15,891 nucleotides of DNA from Prevotellaceae bacterium (GTDB lineage: Bacteria; Bacteroidota; Bacteroidia; Bacteroidales; Bacteroidaceae), in NCBI GenBank assembly GCA_021153165.1, contig JAGKTZ010000043.1, positions 1 through 15,891 on the forward strand. The letters run 5' to 3'. A model generated the notes under the pieces. That model saw only the letters and a list, made by a program, of their open reading frames with translations, ran no database searches and was not told the DNA's origin. A program made the position numbers and the translations under genes. Positions 9,001 to 15,768 of the stretch are shown in pieces; within the stretch, counting starts at the first letter, position 1; the number at the start of each line of letters is the position of its first letter.

Positions 9001-9709
9001 ACCTGCTGTCAACGCACTCAAGCATCGTGGTGACGCTGCTACAGGTTGGTCAATGGGTTGGAAGGTTAACCTCTGGGCACGTGCTCAGGATGGCGACCAC
9101 GCTCACGTGATCATCAAGAATGCCCTCAAGCACTCTACTACTTACGGCACTGACCAAGGTCAAGGTGGTATCTACTACAACCTCTTCGACTCTCACGCTC
9201 CATTCCAAATCGATGGTAACTTCGGTGTATGCTCTGGTATGGCTGAAATGCTTCTGCAAAGTGCACACAACTATATCAGCATCCTCCCTGCACTCCCCGC
9301 AGTATGGGCTAAGACTGGTAAGGTGAAGGGTATGAAGGCTATCGGAAACTTCACAGTAGACTTCGAATGGCTCGACGGTAAGTGTCAAAACGCTAAGATC
9401 GTGAGCAACGCTGGTGCACCTCTCCGTGTACGTTGCAAGGTTGGTCTGATCGACTTGCCAAATGCTGGTATCACTGTGAACGGTAAGCAAGTGGCTGTGC
9501 AAGTAGACGAAAACGGTATCGTGACTATCCCTTGTGCTAAGGGTGATGTTGTGAAGATCGATTTCACAAGAGAAGCTACTGCAATCTCTCAAGTTGTGAC
9601 TGAACAAGTAAAGGACAACACTATCTACGACCTCTCTGGTCGCAAATTGAGTAAGGCTCCTGAAAAAGGTGTGTATATTCAAGGTGGTACTAAGAAGTTC
9701 GTAAAGTAA
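6026..9709 (+). CDS. Secreted GH95 glycoside hydrolase (alpha-L-fucosidase family) with two lectin-like N-terminal repeats and a T9SS-like tail (1227 aa)
   Basis: GH95 enzymes remove terminal L-fucose, mostly alpha-1,2-linked, or related sugars such as L-galactose. Residues 1-20 are a signal peptide (ending AMQA). Residues about 22-165 and 212-375 are two related beta-rich modules, probably beta-trefoil and carbohydrate binding (compare KVYTLRSARAFL with KFYTIRGGHGGFV). GH95 proper starts near LWYTTSAEAAG (402), with ALPLGNGELGCMVYGG at 421-436 and NEKTLWSG at 445-452. In the barrel, N745 and N747 (HTNINIQMNYW) and D1063 (PFQIDGNFG) match the catalytic Asn pair and Asp known from Bifidobacterium AfcA. 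The general acid is less clear, E874 or E870 in PDEFSAEQ. GHRHISHLMALFP lies at 968-980. Residues 1200-1227 (YDLSGRK, GVYI, KKFVK) resemble a type A T9SS sorting tail. At 1227 residues it is well above the roughly 800 of plain GH95. AAC, AAG, TAC, TTC, GAA and CAA dominate the codons, implying strong expression. Exact substrate is unknown. Confidence 0.93.
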   Translation: MRKISLMLLTFFCMIFAMQAQQVTSLSQLSNNKVYTLRSARAFLLYSSKVPGEIASSTGKLVGTVTQNPEDPNQQFRIEKQGSNYYLYSVGAGKYVGSNGGFSASPSAALSLQNIGGSYPWKLTIGGNGMNSQESGQMDAGIVVNSWTTTDAGNCYVINEVAVGPQTYTVLTLGADNASVTYNGKAYKNGDTFTAEAAVKKSELTPSTVSGKFPVVKVDGTTIYLSYFDNNTKFYTIRGGHGGFVSTAADYVDGGNLLLSNTNTAKDNKGIWAFVAQTGGGYKIYNYSTGLFKVLGMTGSEASARATMVDPSATSHTTVFDGTFNFNGQASYIKLKGTSSNYWNKRGDYLALWNNSAASNGDTGSMFYIEEVDYANYPDEYVHEISDIEGVKTFSPKNPNTLWYTTSAEAAGVSNPWMEYALPLGNGELGCMVYGGVATEELQFNEKTLWSGSANVVGAGSGNRTFMNFGSLFIANRDGSLSEGVTDYVRYLDIEEGIAGVEFKNANGTKQIRKYFSSAPDQVIAGQYKTEGADKLNLVFTLEPGTGINAGKVVYENGTASFSGAMTVKYATRLHVVADEGAVITTTGNGISVSNATEVTFYLKGATNFNGDMNVLNNYFTSESVADIDNNVKKTIEAAAAKGFDAVEKDHVADFTAITKRMTFDLGLTTPTVDTKTLIDNYYPNNTGANSKANDHLFLEQLYFHFGRYLAISSNRKPIAAPNNLQGIWNDKGADSPWNSDIHTNINIQMNYWPTEITNLSDLHKPFVNFIIRGAQSEGWKQVGKKYNGGYGWSVLTESSLYNSMSTWGDNYLVANVWYTSHLWTHYRYTQDKEFLKKAFPVMWDCAQFWFHRLIQDRRVKDGTFVAPDEFSAEQHGNEKEDGTAHAQQMISYLFQNIREAIDILGADQLGLTTADVEKLNLYLEKTDNGLHTEVYDGAWGNPFNGVKKGEELLREWKYSPYSVGERGHRHISHLMALFPMDQITPESEYFVPAVNALKHRGDAATGWSMGWKVNLWARAQDGDHAHVIIKNALKHSTTYGTDQGQGGIYYNLFDSHAPFQIDGNFGVCSGMAEMLLQSAHNYISILPALPAVWAKTGKVKGMKAIGNFTVDFEWLDGKCQNAKIVSNAGAPLRVRCKVGLIDLPNAGITVNGKQVAVQVDENGIVTIPCAKGDVVKIDFTREATAISQVVTEQVKDNTIYDLSGRKLSKAPEKGVYIQGGTKKFVK

Positions 9710-9729
9710 TCCATCGGATTAAATAGATT

Positions 9730-9770
9730 AATAGCAGGATGCGCCAGTAGGTACATCCTGCTATTTTTTA
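9730..9770 (+). terminator. Intrinsic terminator after the GH95 gene
   Basis: AATAGCAGGATG (9730-9741) pairs perfectly over 12 bp with CATCCTGCTATT (9754-9765). The loop is 12 nt and a T-rich run follows. It starts 21 nt after the TAA stop. Confidence 0.92.
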
Positions 9771-9830
9771 TTTATACGCCTGTTTTTATATGGTTATAAG
9801 GCTTTATTTCCCCAGCGTTTTAAGTCGTAG

Positions 9831-9894
9831 AAAAAAGGTTAGACTTCTTTCAAATTTCGCGCTGTCTCGTTTAAAAAAGGTCTAGGTAGGTTTG
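9831..9894 (+). repeat. Palindromic intergenic element, copy B (core 9841-9883)
   Basis: This is the second copy of the 43-nt core, in the same orientation as copy A and with exactly the same length. It has about 37 of 43 positions in common with copy A. The stem (9839-9850 with 9874-9885) has 12 positions, with two G-U pairs and one mismatch. The loop keeps AAATTTCGCG and TCTCGTT. It lies just past the GH95 terminator and before the next promoter. It lacks a following U tract, so it is not obviously a terminator. Confidence 0.75.
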
Positions 9895-9960
9895 TAGCAC
9901 CCAAAAGCATAGCGCAATTACCTCGGGGAAATGTCAAAAAAAGACAAAAGCAAAGTGAAA

Positions 9961-9992
9961 TTTGGCGTTTCGGTGTCAATTGACTATCTTTG
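9961..9992 (+). promoter_or_regulatory. Consensus Bacteroidetes promoter of the CHU_C-domain gene
   Basis: TTTG at 9961-9964 and TATCTTTG at 9985-9992 are full matches to the -33 and -7 boxes with the typical 20-nt spacing. The ATG at 10008 is only 15 nt past the -7 box, so the mRNA leader would be roughly 8-10 nt. Confidence 0.8.
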
Positions 9993-10007
9993 CAGAAAAT
10001 TAATAAA

Positions 10008-10709
10008 ATGTCGAAAATCCTGCACTTTTGTCTACTTTTGCTTTGTTTTTCTGTATTTGGAGAAACATTTGCACAAAATGCGGCTCCTTCAGCCAACCCC
10101 ACGATGTATGTGGTCGAGGCGAACGGAGAAGGGAGCGAGATGACCTCGTTTGACGGTTCGGCGCCCATATTCGTCACCTTTTCGGCAAATGTGCAGGACG
10201 AGGGCGAGTACACACCACGCTTCGAATGGCGATTCACACGTCAGGGCGAAAGCGAGCCTTTCCTGGTGCGCTATGACGAGGATACCGAATATACTTTCCA
10301 AGAAACTGGCGCTTTTGAAGTAGTCCTGCTGGTAAGTTTCGTACTCGGCACCGACACGCTGGAATATGAACAAGATACACCATTTGTCATCACCATCAGC
10401 GAATCCAAACTGGAAGTGCCCAACGCATTCACGCCCAACGGCGACGGTGCCAACGATGTGTTTCGCGTGAAGGAGGGTTACCAGAGTATTGTCTCCTTCG
10501 AGGCAAAAGTATTCGACCGCTGGGGCAAATGCCTCTATACTTGGACAGACCTTGCAGGCGGTTGGGATGGCAGAAGTGGGGGACGCGAAGTGCCCGACGG
10601 CGCCTATTACCTGCACATCAAGGCTCGCGGGGCAGATGGCAGGAAATATAATATAAAGAAGGTGATCAACGTGCTACGTCGATACACCGAAAATATGGGA
10701 GGCGGATGA
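10008..10709 (+). CDS. Small secreted protein with gliding motility-associated C-terminal domain (type B T9SS tail), 233 aa
   Basis: Residues 1-23 form a signal peptide (MSKILHFCLLLLC through ETFAQ). Residues about 33-132 look like one PKD-like beta-sandwich (FEWRFTRQG, GAFEVVLLVS). Residues about 136-225 are the CHU_C/gliding motility C-terminal domain: VPNAFTPNGDG at 137-147, VFDRWG at 168-173, GWDGR at 185-189 and VPDGAYYLHI at 195-204. In Flavobacteriia this domain directs export by the T9SS and often pairs with PorP/SprF-like proteins; none is nearby here. A longer reading from TTG at 9990 is possible, but that codon lies inside the -7 promoter box and would add six residues in front of a normal signal peptide, so I chose the ATG at 10008. 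The uvrA gene begins 100 nt downstream with no clear terminator between. Function beyond being exported is unknown. Confidence 0.87.
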   Translation: MSKILHFCLLLLCFSVFGETFAQNAAPSANPTMYVVEANGEGSEMTSFDGSAPIFVTFSANVQDEGEYTPRFEWRFTRQGESEPFLVRYDEDTEYTFQETGAFEVVLLVSFVLGTDTLEYEQDTPFVITISESKLEVPNAFTPNGDGANDVFRVKEGYQSIVSFEAKVFDRWGKCLYTWTDLAGGWDGRSGGREVPDGAYYLHIKARGADGRKYNIKKVINVLRRYTENMGGG

Positions 10710-10809
10710 TGCTTTTGCACACTCAGCACCCTATACGAAGAGGGATTCACGCTCTTTGACCCCAACTAAACAAAAACGAAAATCTATCGCTTAGCAGAAA
10801 CGAATCCTC

Positions 10810-13722
10810 ATGTCTGAATCAAAAAAACATTCAGCCCCAATGGACGCCTCTACTGATCACAAATCAGCGGAGACGACTTTGTCTTTGCATCAAAAGGACT
10901 CGAAGCGATGGGTTGAAATCATCGGTGCACGTGTGCACAACCTGAAAAACGTAGATGCCGCCTTGCCTCGTGGAGGATTGAGCGTCATCACAGGATTGAG
11001 CGGCTCGGGCAAGAGTTCCCTGGCCTTTGACACCCTCTATGCTGAGGGACAGCGCCGATATATCGAGACGTTTTCTGCATATGCTCGCAACTTCCTGGAA
11101 AACCTGGAGCGCCCCGACGTAGACAAGATCACAGGGCTAAGCCCCGTCATCTCGATAGAACAAAAGACGACAAACAAGAATCCACGTTCGACTGTCGGCA
11201 CCGTAACTGAAATATACGACTTCCTGCGTCTACTCTATGCCAGAGCGGGCGAAGCCTATAGTTATGTGACCGGCGAGAAAATGGTGAAATATACCGAGGA
11301 GAAAATCATCGAACTGATCCTCTCGGCGTACGAAGGGAAAAAGGTGCTCCTCCTCGCTCCCGTGGTGCGCAACCGTAAAGGACACTACAAAGAACTGTTT
11401 GAGTCCATCCGAAAAAAGGGTTTCTTGACCGTGCGAATCGACGGCGATTTGCGCGAGATCCTGCCCGGCATGAAGGTGGATCGCTATAAAAACCACGACA
11501 TCGAAGTGGTGGTGGACAAATTGGTACCCCAAAGCAAGGACTACGAACGTCTGCGCAAAAGTGTAGCACAGACTTTGGAGCAAGGCAAGGGCTTGATGAT
11601 GATTTGTCTGCCCGAAACGAACGAGGTGCGCTTCCTGTCTAAACATTTGATGTGCCCCACGAGCGGCATTTCCTACAAGGAACCTGCGCCACACAACTTC
11701 TCGTTCAACTCTGCCCAAGGCGCCTGTTCAAAATGCAAGGGATTGGGATACGTAAATATTATTGACCGAGAAAAAGTCATTCCCGACGAATCACTGTCTA
11801 TACGCAAAGGTGGATTGGCGCCGTTGGGAAAATACCGTTCGACGTTGATATTTTGGTGCATCGAGGTCGTGCTGAATCAGTACGAATTGACCCTTGACAC
11901 CCCTATCAAAGATATTCCCGAAGAGGCTTTGGATGAAATCTTCAATGGTTCGGCTGAACGATTGCGCATCCCCGCCTCTATCGTACATACTACCGACGAT
12001 TACTACGCAGACTTTGGCGGATTGGTGAAATACATTCAGCAAATGGCAGAAGCCGACATGACGGCGGCAGCACGACGCTGGGCAGAGCAATTCTCCAAGA
12101 CCTCGACTTGTCCACGATGCGGTGGCGCACGACTCAACAGGGAGGCGCGCAGTTATCGCTTTGCCGACAAGACCATACACGAACTGGCGACGATGGACAT
12201 CGGTTGCTTGTACGAATGGCTTGACGGCGTGGAGGAAAAACTCAACACCAAGGACAAAGTCATCGCTACAGAAATCCTGAAAGAGCTACGCACGCGATTG
12301 AAATTCCTGATAGATGTCGGACTGGGTTACTTGTCGTTGGACCGCGCTACGATGACGTTGTCGGGAGGTGAGAGCCAGCGCATACGTTTGGCGACACAGA
12401 TCGGTTCGCAATTGGTCAACGTGCTCTATATCCTGGACGAGCCCAGCATAGGTCTGCACCAGCGCGATAATGTCAAGTTGATACAGTCACTACGTCAGTT
12501 GCGCGACACAGGCAACACCGTGGTGGTGGTGGAACACGACCGCGACATGATGCTGGCCGCCGACTATGTGATAGACATGGGGCCCGGCGCGGGACGATTG
12601 GGCGGAGAAGTGGTATTCCAAGGCACGCCCGACGAAATGCTCAAGGGGAAAACGCTCACAGCACAATATCTGAACGGCGAACGCAAAATAGAAATTCCCG
12701 CAGAACGCAGAAAAGGCAACGGCGACGTACTGCGCTTGCTCGGCGCCAAGGGCAACAACCTGAAAGACGTCAGCGTGGACATACCACTCGGCACCTTGGT
12801 TTGCGTGACCGGCGTATCGGGTAGTGGCAAGTCTACCTTGATCAACGACACCCTGCTGCCGATACTCTCGCAACACTTCTACCGTTCGCTGACCGAACCC
12901 TTGGCGTACGAAAGTATCGAAGGTTTGGAAAAAGTCGATAAGGTCGTGGCTGTAGATCAAAGTCCGTTGGGCCGAACTCCGCGTTCGAATCCCGCCACCT
13001 ACACCGGCGTCTTCTCAGACATTCGCTCGTTGTACGTCAACCTGCCCGAAGCAAAAATCCGCGGCTACAAGCCTGGACGTTTTTCGTTCAACGTGAGCGG
13101 AGGTCGCTGCGAAGTGTGCAAAGGCAACGGTTACAAGACCATAGAAATGAATTTCTTGCCCGATGTCTACGTACCCTGCGAAGCATGTCACGGCAAGCGC
13201 TACAACCGCGAGACCCTGGAGGTGCGATTCAAGGGAAAGAGCATCGCCGATGTACTGGATATGACCATCAATCGTGCCGTCGAATTTTTCGAGAACGTGC
13301 CGTCAATACAACATAAGATCAAAGTGCTGCAAGACGTAGGTTTGGGCTATATCAAGTTAGGCCAATCATCGACGACCCTTTCCGGCGGAGAAAGTCAACG
13401 TGTGAAACTGGCCACCGAACTGGCAAAGCGCGACACGGGCAAGACGGTTTATATCCTGGACGAACCTACTACGGGGCTACACTTCGAGGACATTCGCGTA
13501 TTGCTCGGCGTATTGCAAAAACTCGTAGAGCGCGGCAACACCGTCATCGTAATCGAGCACAATTTGGACGTTATCAAAGTGGCAGACTATCTGATCGACA
13601 TGGGACCGGAAGGCGGACGCGACGGCGGACAAGTCGTAGCGTGTGGCATACCCGAGGAGGTGGTGAAACAAGGCAAAGGCTACACCGCACAATTCCTAAG
13701 GGAAGAGTTGGAAAGAGGATAG
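10810..13722 (+). CDS. uvrA: Excinuclease ABC subunit UvrA (970 aa)
   Basis: UvrA is the DNA damage-sensing ATPase of nucleotide excision repair; it loads UvrB at lesions in the cytoplasm. Both ABC ATPase halves are complete. Half one has Walker A GLSGSGKSS (62-70), signature LSGGESQ (517-523) and Walker B ILDEP (541-545). Half two has Walker A GVSGSGKST (668-676), signature LSGGE (857-861) and Walker B ILDEP (882-886). The main DNA-binding zinc module is intact (C767, C770, C790, C793). A CPRCGG pair lies at C434/C437. The first zinc module reads C282, S285, C306, C309, so one usual cysteine is serine. The N-terminus is about 30 residues longer than E. coli UvrA; a second ATG at codon 11 (10840) could be the real start, and no clear ribosome site decides it. 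No good promoter is seen just upstream, so it may be co-transcribed with the preceding gene. Confidence 0.97.
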   Translation: MSESKKHSAPMDASTDHKSAETTLSLHQKDSKRWVEIIGARVHNLKNVDAALPRGGLSVITGLSGSGKSSLAFDTLYAEGQRRYIETFSAYARNFLENLERPDVDKITGLSPVISIEQKTTNKNPRSTVGTVTEIYDFLRLLYARAGEAYSYVTGEKMVKYTEEKIIELILSAYEGKKVLLLAPVVRNRKGHYKELFESIRKKGFLTVRIDGDLREILPGMKVDRYKNHDIEVVVDKLVPQSKDYERLRKSVAQTLEQGKGLMMICLPETNEVRFLSKHLMCPTSGISYKEPAPHNFSFNSAQGACSKCKGLGYVNIIDREKVIPDESLSIRKGGLAPLGKYRSTLIFWCIEVVLNQYELTLDTPIKDIPEEALDEIFNGSAERLRIPASIVHTTDDYYADFGGLVKYIQQMAEADMTAAARRWAEQFSKTSTCPRCGGARLNREARSYRFADKTIHELATMDIGCLYEWLDGVEEKLNTKDKVIATEILKELRTRLKFLIDVGLGYLSLDRATMTLSGGESQRIRLATQIGSQLVNVLYILDEPSIGLHQRDNVKLIQSLRQLRDTGNTVVVVEHDRDMMLAADYVIDMGPGAGRLGGEVVFQGTPDEMLKGKTLTAQYLNGERKIEIPAERRKGNGDVLRLLGAKGNNLKDVSVDIPLGTLVCVTGVSGSGKSTLINDTLLPILSQHFYRSLTEPLAYESIEGLEKVDKVVAVDQSPLGRTPRSNPATYTGVFSDIRSLYVNLPEAKIRGYKPGRFSFNVSGGRCEVCKGNGYKTIEMNFLPDVYVPCEACHGKRYNRETLEVRFKGKSIADVLDMTINRAVEFFENVPSIQHKIKVLQDVGLGYIKLGQSSTTLSGGESQRVKLATELAKRDTGKTVYILDEPTTGLHFEDIRVLLGVLQKLVERGNTVIVIEHNLDVIKVADYLIDMGPEGGRDGGQVVACGIPEEVVKQGKGYTAQFLREELERG

Positions 13723-13738
13723 TTGGGGCGCCCACAAC
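13722..13738 (+). other. Small GC-rich hairpin at the uvrA stop codon
   Basis: GTTGGG (13722-13727) pairs with CCC plus CAAC (13732-13738) with one bulged A. It begins on the last base of the TAG stop. No U tract follows, so it is not a standard intrinsic terminator. Confidence 0.3.
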
Positions 13739-13845
13739 CTATCAAACACGCCCGCTACCTATCATATAAGACCCAAGCCTTATCATATAAGAGTCAAGCC
13801 TTATCACACACCCTCCACGCCCTATCCTATTTTCGCACACACCTT
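13738..13845 (+). repeat. Array of five degenerate 20-21 bp direct repeats, C-rich and G-poor
   Basis: The motif CCT(T)ATC recurs with its ATC at 13741, 13761, 13782, 13803 and 13824 (spacings 20, 21, 21, 21). A sixth weak match is CCTTATA at 13842. Units 2 and 3 share ATCATATAAGA and CAAGCCTT. CTTATCATATAAG at 13779-13791 is also a small palindrome. By hand count the + strand has 41 C and 9 G in 108 nt. The region sits between uvrA and the transporter gene. It could be a Rho loading (rut) region for uvrA transcripts or a set of phased protein sites; the sequence alone does not decide. Confidence 0.6.
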
Positions 13846-13945
13846 ATAATATATATAATAGAGCAGGTGTAATTGCTATTGCAAAGCGCTATTGAGAAAA
13901 TCAACCAAATAATATATTAATAACACTTTAAAAAATTTAATCATT

Positions 13946-15592
13946 ATGTTTGAAGGACAACCTAAAGGCTTATATGCCCTTGCCCTTGCCAACACGGGAG
14001 AACGTTTTGGCTACTACACAATGTTAGCTATTTTTGCCCTTTTCTTGCAAGCAAAATTTGGCTATACGGAAGGTGAAACCTCTACAATTTTCGCAACATT
14101 CCTTGCTGGTGTGTATTTCTTGCCATTGGTGGGTGGTGTGCTAGCTGATAAGTTTGGTTATGGGAAAATGGTAAACGCAGGTTTTGCTGTTATGTTTTTG
14201 GGATATTTGCTTCTTGCAATTCCGTCTGATGCAGAAAGTGGTAAATGGATGATGTTCGGATCATTGGCCTTGATCGCATTGGGTACAGGATTGTTTAAAG
14301 GTAACCTGCAGGTAATGGTCGGCAATCTCTACGATGAGGCCAAATATTCCAGCAAGCGTGACACTGCATTTTCTCTGTTTTATATGGCTATTAATATTGG
14401 TGCCATGTTTGCGCCTACAGCAGCTAAGGCTGTCACAAACTGGATGCTTGCAGGCAAAGGTATGACCTATGATGGCCAGATTCCTGCTTTGGCTCACCAG
14501 TATCTTGATGGTAGCATTACTCCTGCCAATGTGGAAGTGTTAACTGCTTTACAAGCAAAACAAGGTTTTGCTGGTACTTTGCAGGAGTTCTGTAATGCCT
14601 ATATTACGAACCTTTCCGAAGCCTACAACTATGGTTTTGGTGTAGCATGTATTTCATTGATTGTTTCGGTTGCGATTTATTTGGGCTTCCACAGTACCTT
14701 CAAGCATGTCGAAGGTGGCAGCAAAAAAGAGGAAAAAACTAACAACGAAACAGTTGAGGAACTCTCTCCTGCAGAAAATAAAGCACGTATCGTGGCATTG
14801 TTACTTGTATTTGCAGTGGTTATTTTCTTCTGGATGGCTTTCCACCAGAATGGTTTAACAATGACATTCTTCGCACGCGACTATACAAATCTTAAGGTAA
14901 CTGGTATTGACCGCTTAGGTTTTGATGTTCTTAACTTGGCTTTGCTGGCTATCTTTGTATATGCTGCTTTTGCTGTGTTCCAGTCTAAGAGTGTGAAGGC
15001 TGCAATCATTGCAGTGGTGGCTATTGCTGGTGTCGTAGTGAACTACATGTTTACACCTGAGACTCTGACTGCCCTGCCCTCTGACTTCCAACAATTCAAC
15101 CCATTCTTTGTTGTGGCTCTGACTCCGTTCTCTTTAGCTATTTTTGGAGCACTTGCTAAAAAAGGCAAGGAACCTTCTGCACCTCGTAAGATTGCATTAG
15201 GTATGGTTGTTGCGGCTTGTGGTTTCTTGATTCTTGCACTGGGTTCTATGGGACTGCCTACCCCTAGCGCCTTAAAGGCAGATGCATCTCTGCAGACGTT
15301 GGTTTCCCCAAATTGGTTGATCTCTACTTATCTTGTTTTAACTTTTGCAGAACTGTTGCTTTCTCCGATGGGTATTTCTTTTGTGTCTAAAGTGGCTCCT
15401 CCCAAGCTTAAAGGTATGATGATGGGTGGCTGGTTTGCTGCCACTGCTTTGGGTAACTATGCTGTCCAGATTATCGGTCTGTTGTGGGGCGGTCTTGACC
15501 TTTGGATACTTTGGGGTATTCTTATCGTCCTCTGCCTCCTTTCAGCCGTATTCATGTTTGCTATGATGAAGCGCCTCGAAAAGGTTTGCTAA
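13946..15592 (+). CDS. POT/PTR2 family peptide transporter (MFS), 548 aa
   Basis: This is an inner-membrane di/tripeptide uptake carrier of the proton-dependent oligopeptide transporter family. Many hydrophobic helices are visible along the whole length, consistent with 12-14 membrane segments. Family motifs are GERFGYYTM (18-26), GTGLFKGNLQ (113-122), the PTR2 signature FYMAINIGAMFAP (145-157) and TFAELLLSPMG (466-476). The last contains E469, which corresponds to the conserved glutamate of helix 10. A hydrophilic insertion lies at about 165-225 and a charged loop (KKEEKTNNETVEE) at about 260-272. The usual E1xxE2R proton-coupling motif reads N16-T-G-E19-R20, so the first glutamate is Asn. 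The helix 7 motif reads FWMAFHQNG (295-303), with His where Glu is common. Gene start: ATG at 13946 after an A/T-rich leader. It is probably a single-gene unit, closed by the terminator at 15619. Confidence 0.93.
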   Translation: MFEGQPKGLYALALANTGERFGYYTMLAIFALFLQAKFGYTEGETSTIFATFLAGVYFLPLVGGVLADKFGYGKMVNAGFAVMFLGYLLLAIPSDAESGKWMMFGSLALIALGTGLFKGNLQVMVGNLYDEAKYSSKRDTAFSLFYMAINIGAMFAPTAAKAVTNWMLAGKGMTYDGQIPALAHQYLDGSITPANVEVLTALQAKQGFAGTLQEFCNAYITNLSEAYNYGFGVACISLIVSVAIYLGFHSTFKHVEGGSKKEEKTNNETVEELSPAENKARIVALLLVFAVVIFFWMAFHQNGLTMTFFARDYTNLKVTGIDRLGFDVLNLALLAIFVYAAFAVFQSKSVKAAIIAVVAIAGVVVNYMFTPETLTALPSDFQQFNPFFVVALTPFSLAIFGALAKKGKEPSAPRKIALGMVVAACGFLILALGSMGLPTPSALKADASLQTLVSPNWLISTYLVLTFAELLLSPMGISFVSKVAPPKLKGMMMGGWFAATALGNYAVQIIGLLWGGLDLWILWGILIVLCLLSAVFMFAMMKRLEKVC

Positions 15593-15618
15593 GTCGATAG
15601 TATAATATAAACGACACG

Positions 15619-15653
15619 CCCCCTTCTTTCGCATGAGAGAAGGGGGATTTTTG
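15619..15653 (+). terminator. Intrinsic terminator after the peptide transporter gene
   Basis: CCCCCTTCTTTC (15619-15630) pairs with GAGAGAAGGGGG (15635-15646) over 12 positions with one G-U pair and a GCAT loop. ATTTTTGTT follows. It begins 26 nt past the stop codon. Confidence 0.93.
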
Positions 15654-15768
15654 TTGGGCGAAGATCACACTTCACATCATATATAATACACGTACGCGCG
15701 CGAGGGATAAGATTTTCACTGAGCATCAAAGGCCGAAATCGCAGTCCTAAAAACCACGAAAAAAAACT

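Noticed and set aside
6272..9682. Several long open frames on the minus strand inside the GH95 gene (up to about 246 codons)
   Set aside because: They are opposite a clear GH95 gene whose strongly biased codons rarely give stops in the antisense frame. They have no recognisable domains, signal or promoter.
9990..10007. Longer start (TTG) for the CHU_C-domain protein
   Set aside because: The TTG is part of the -7 promoter box TATCTTTG and the ATG at 10008 gives a normal signal peptide.
9839..10237. Minus-strand open frame of 132 codons across copy B and the CHU_C gene start
   Set aside because: It runs through a promoter and a palindromic repeat and lies opposite a well-supported gene; no coding signal.
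10751..10758. GCTCTTTG as a -7 box for uvrA
   Set aside because: It lacks the TA of TAnnTTTG and has no -33 box at the right distance, so read-through from the upstream gene is at least as likely.
13828..13835. TATTTTCG as a -7 box for the transporter gene
   Set aside because: There is one mismatch in the key TTTG and no -33 partner, and the leader would exceed 100 nt; too weak to call.
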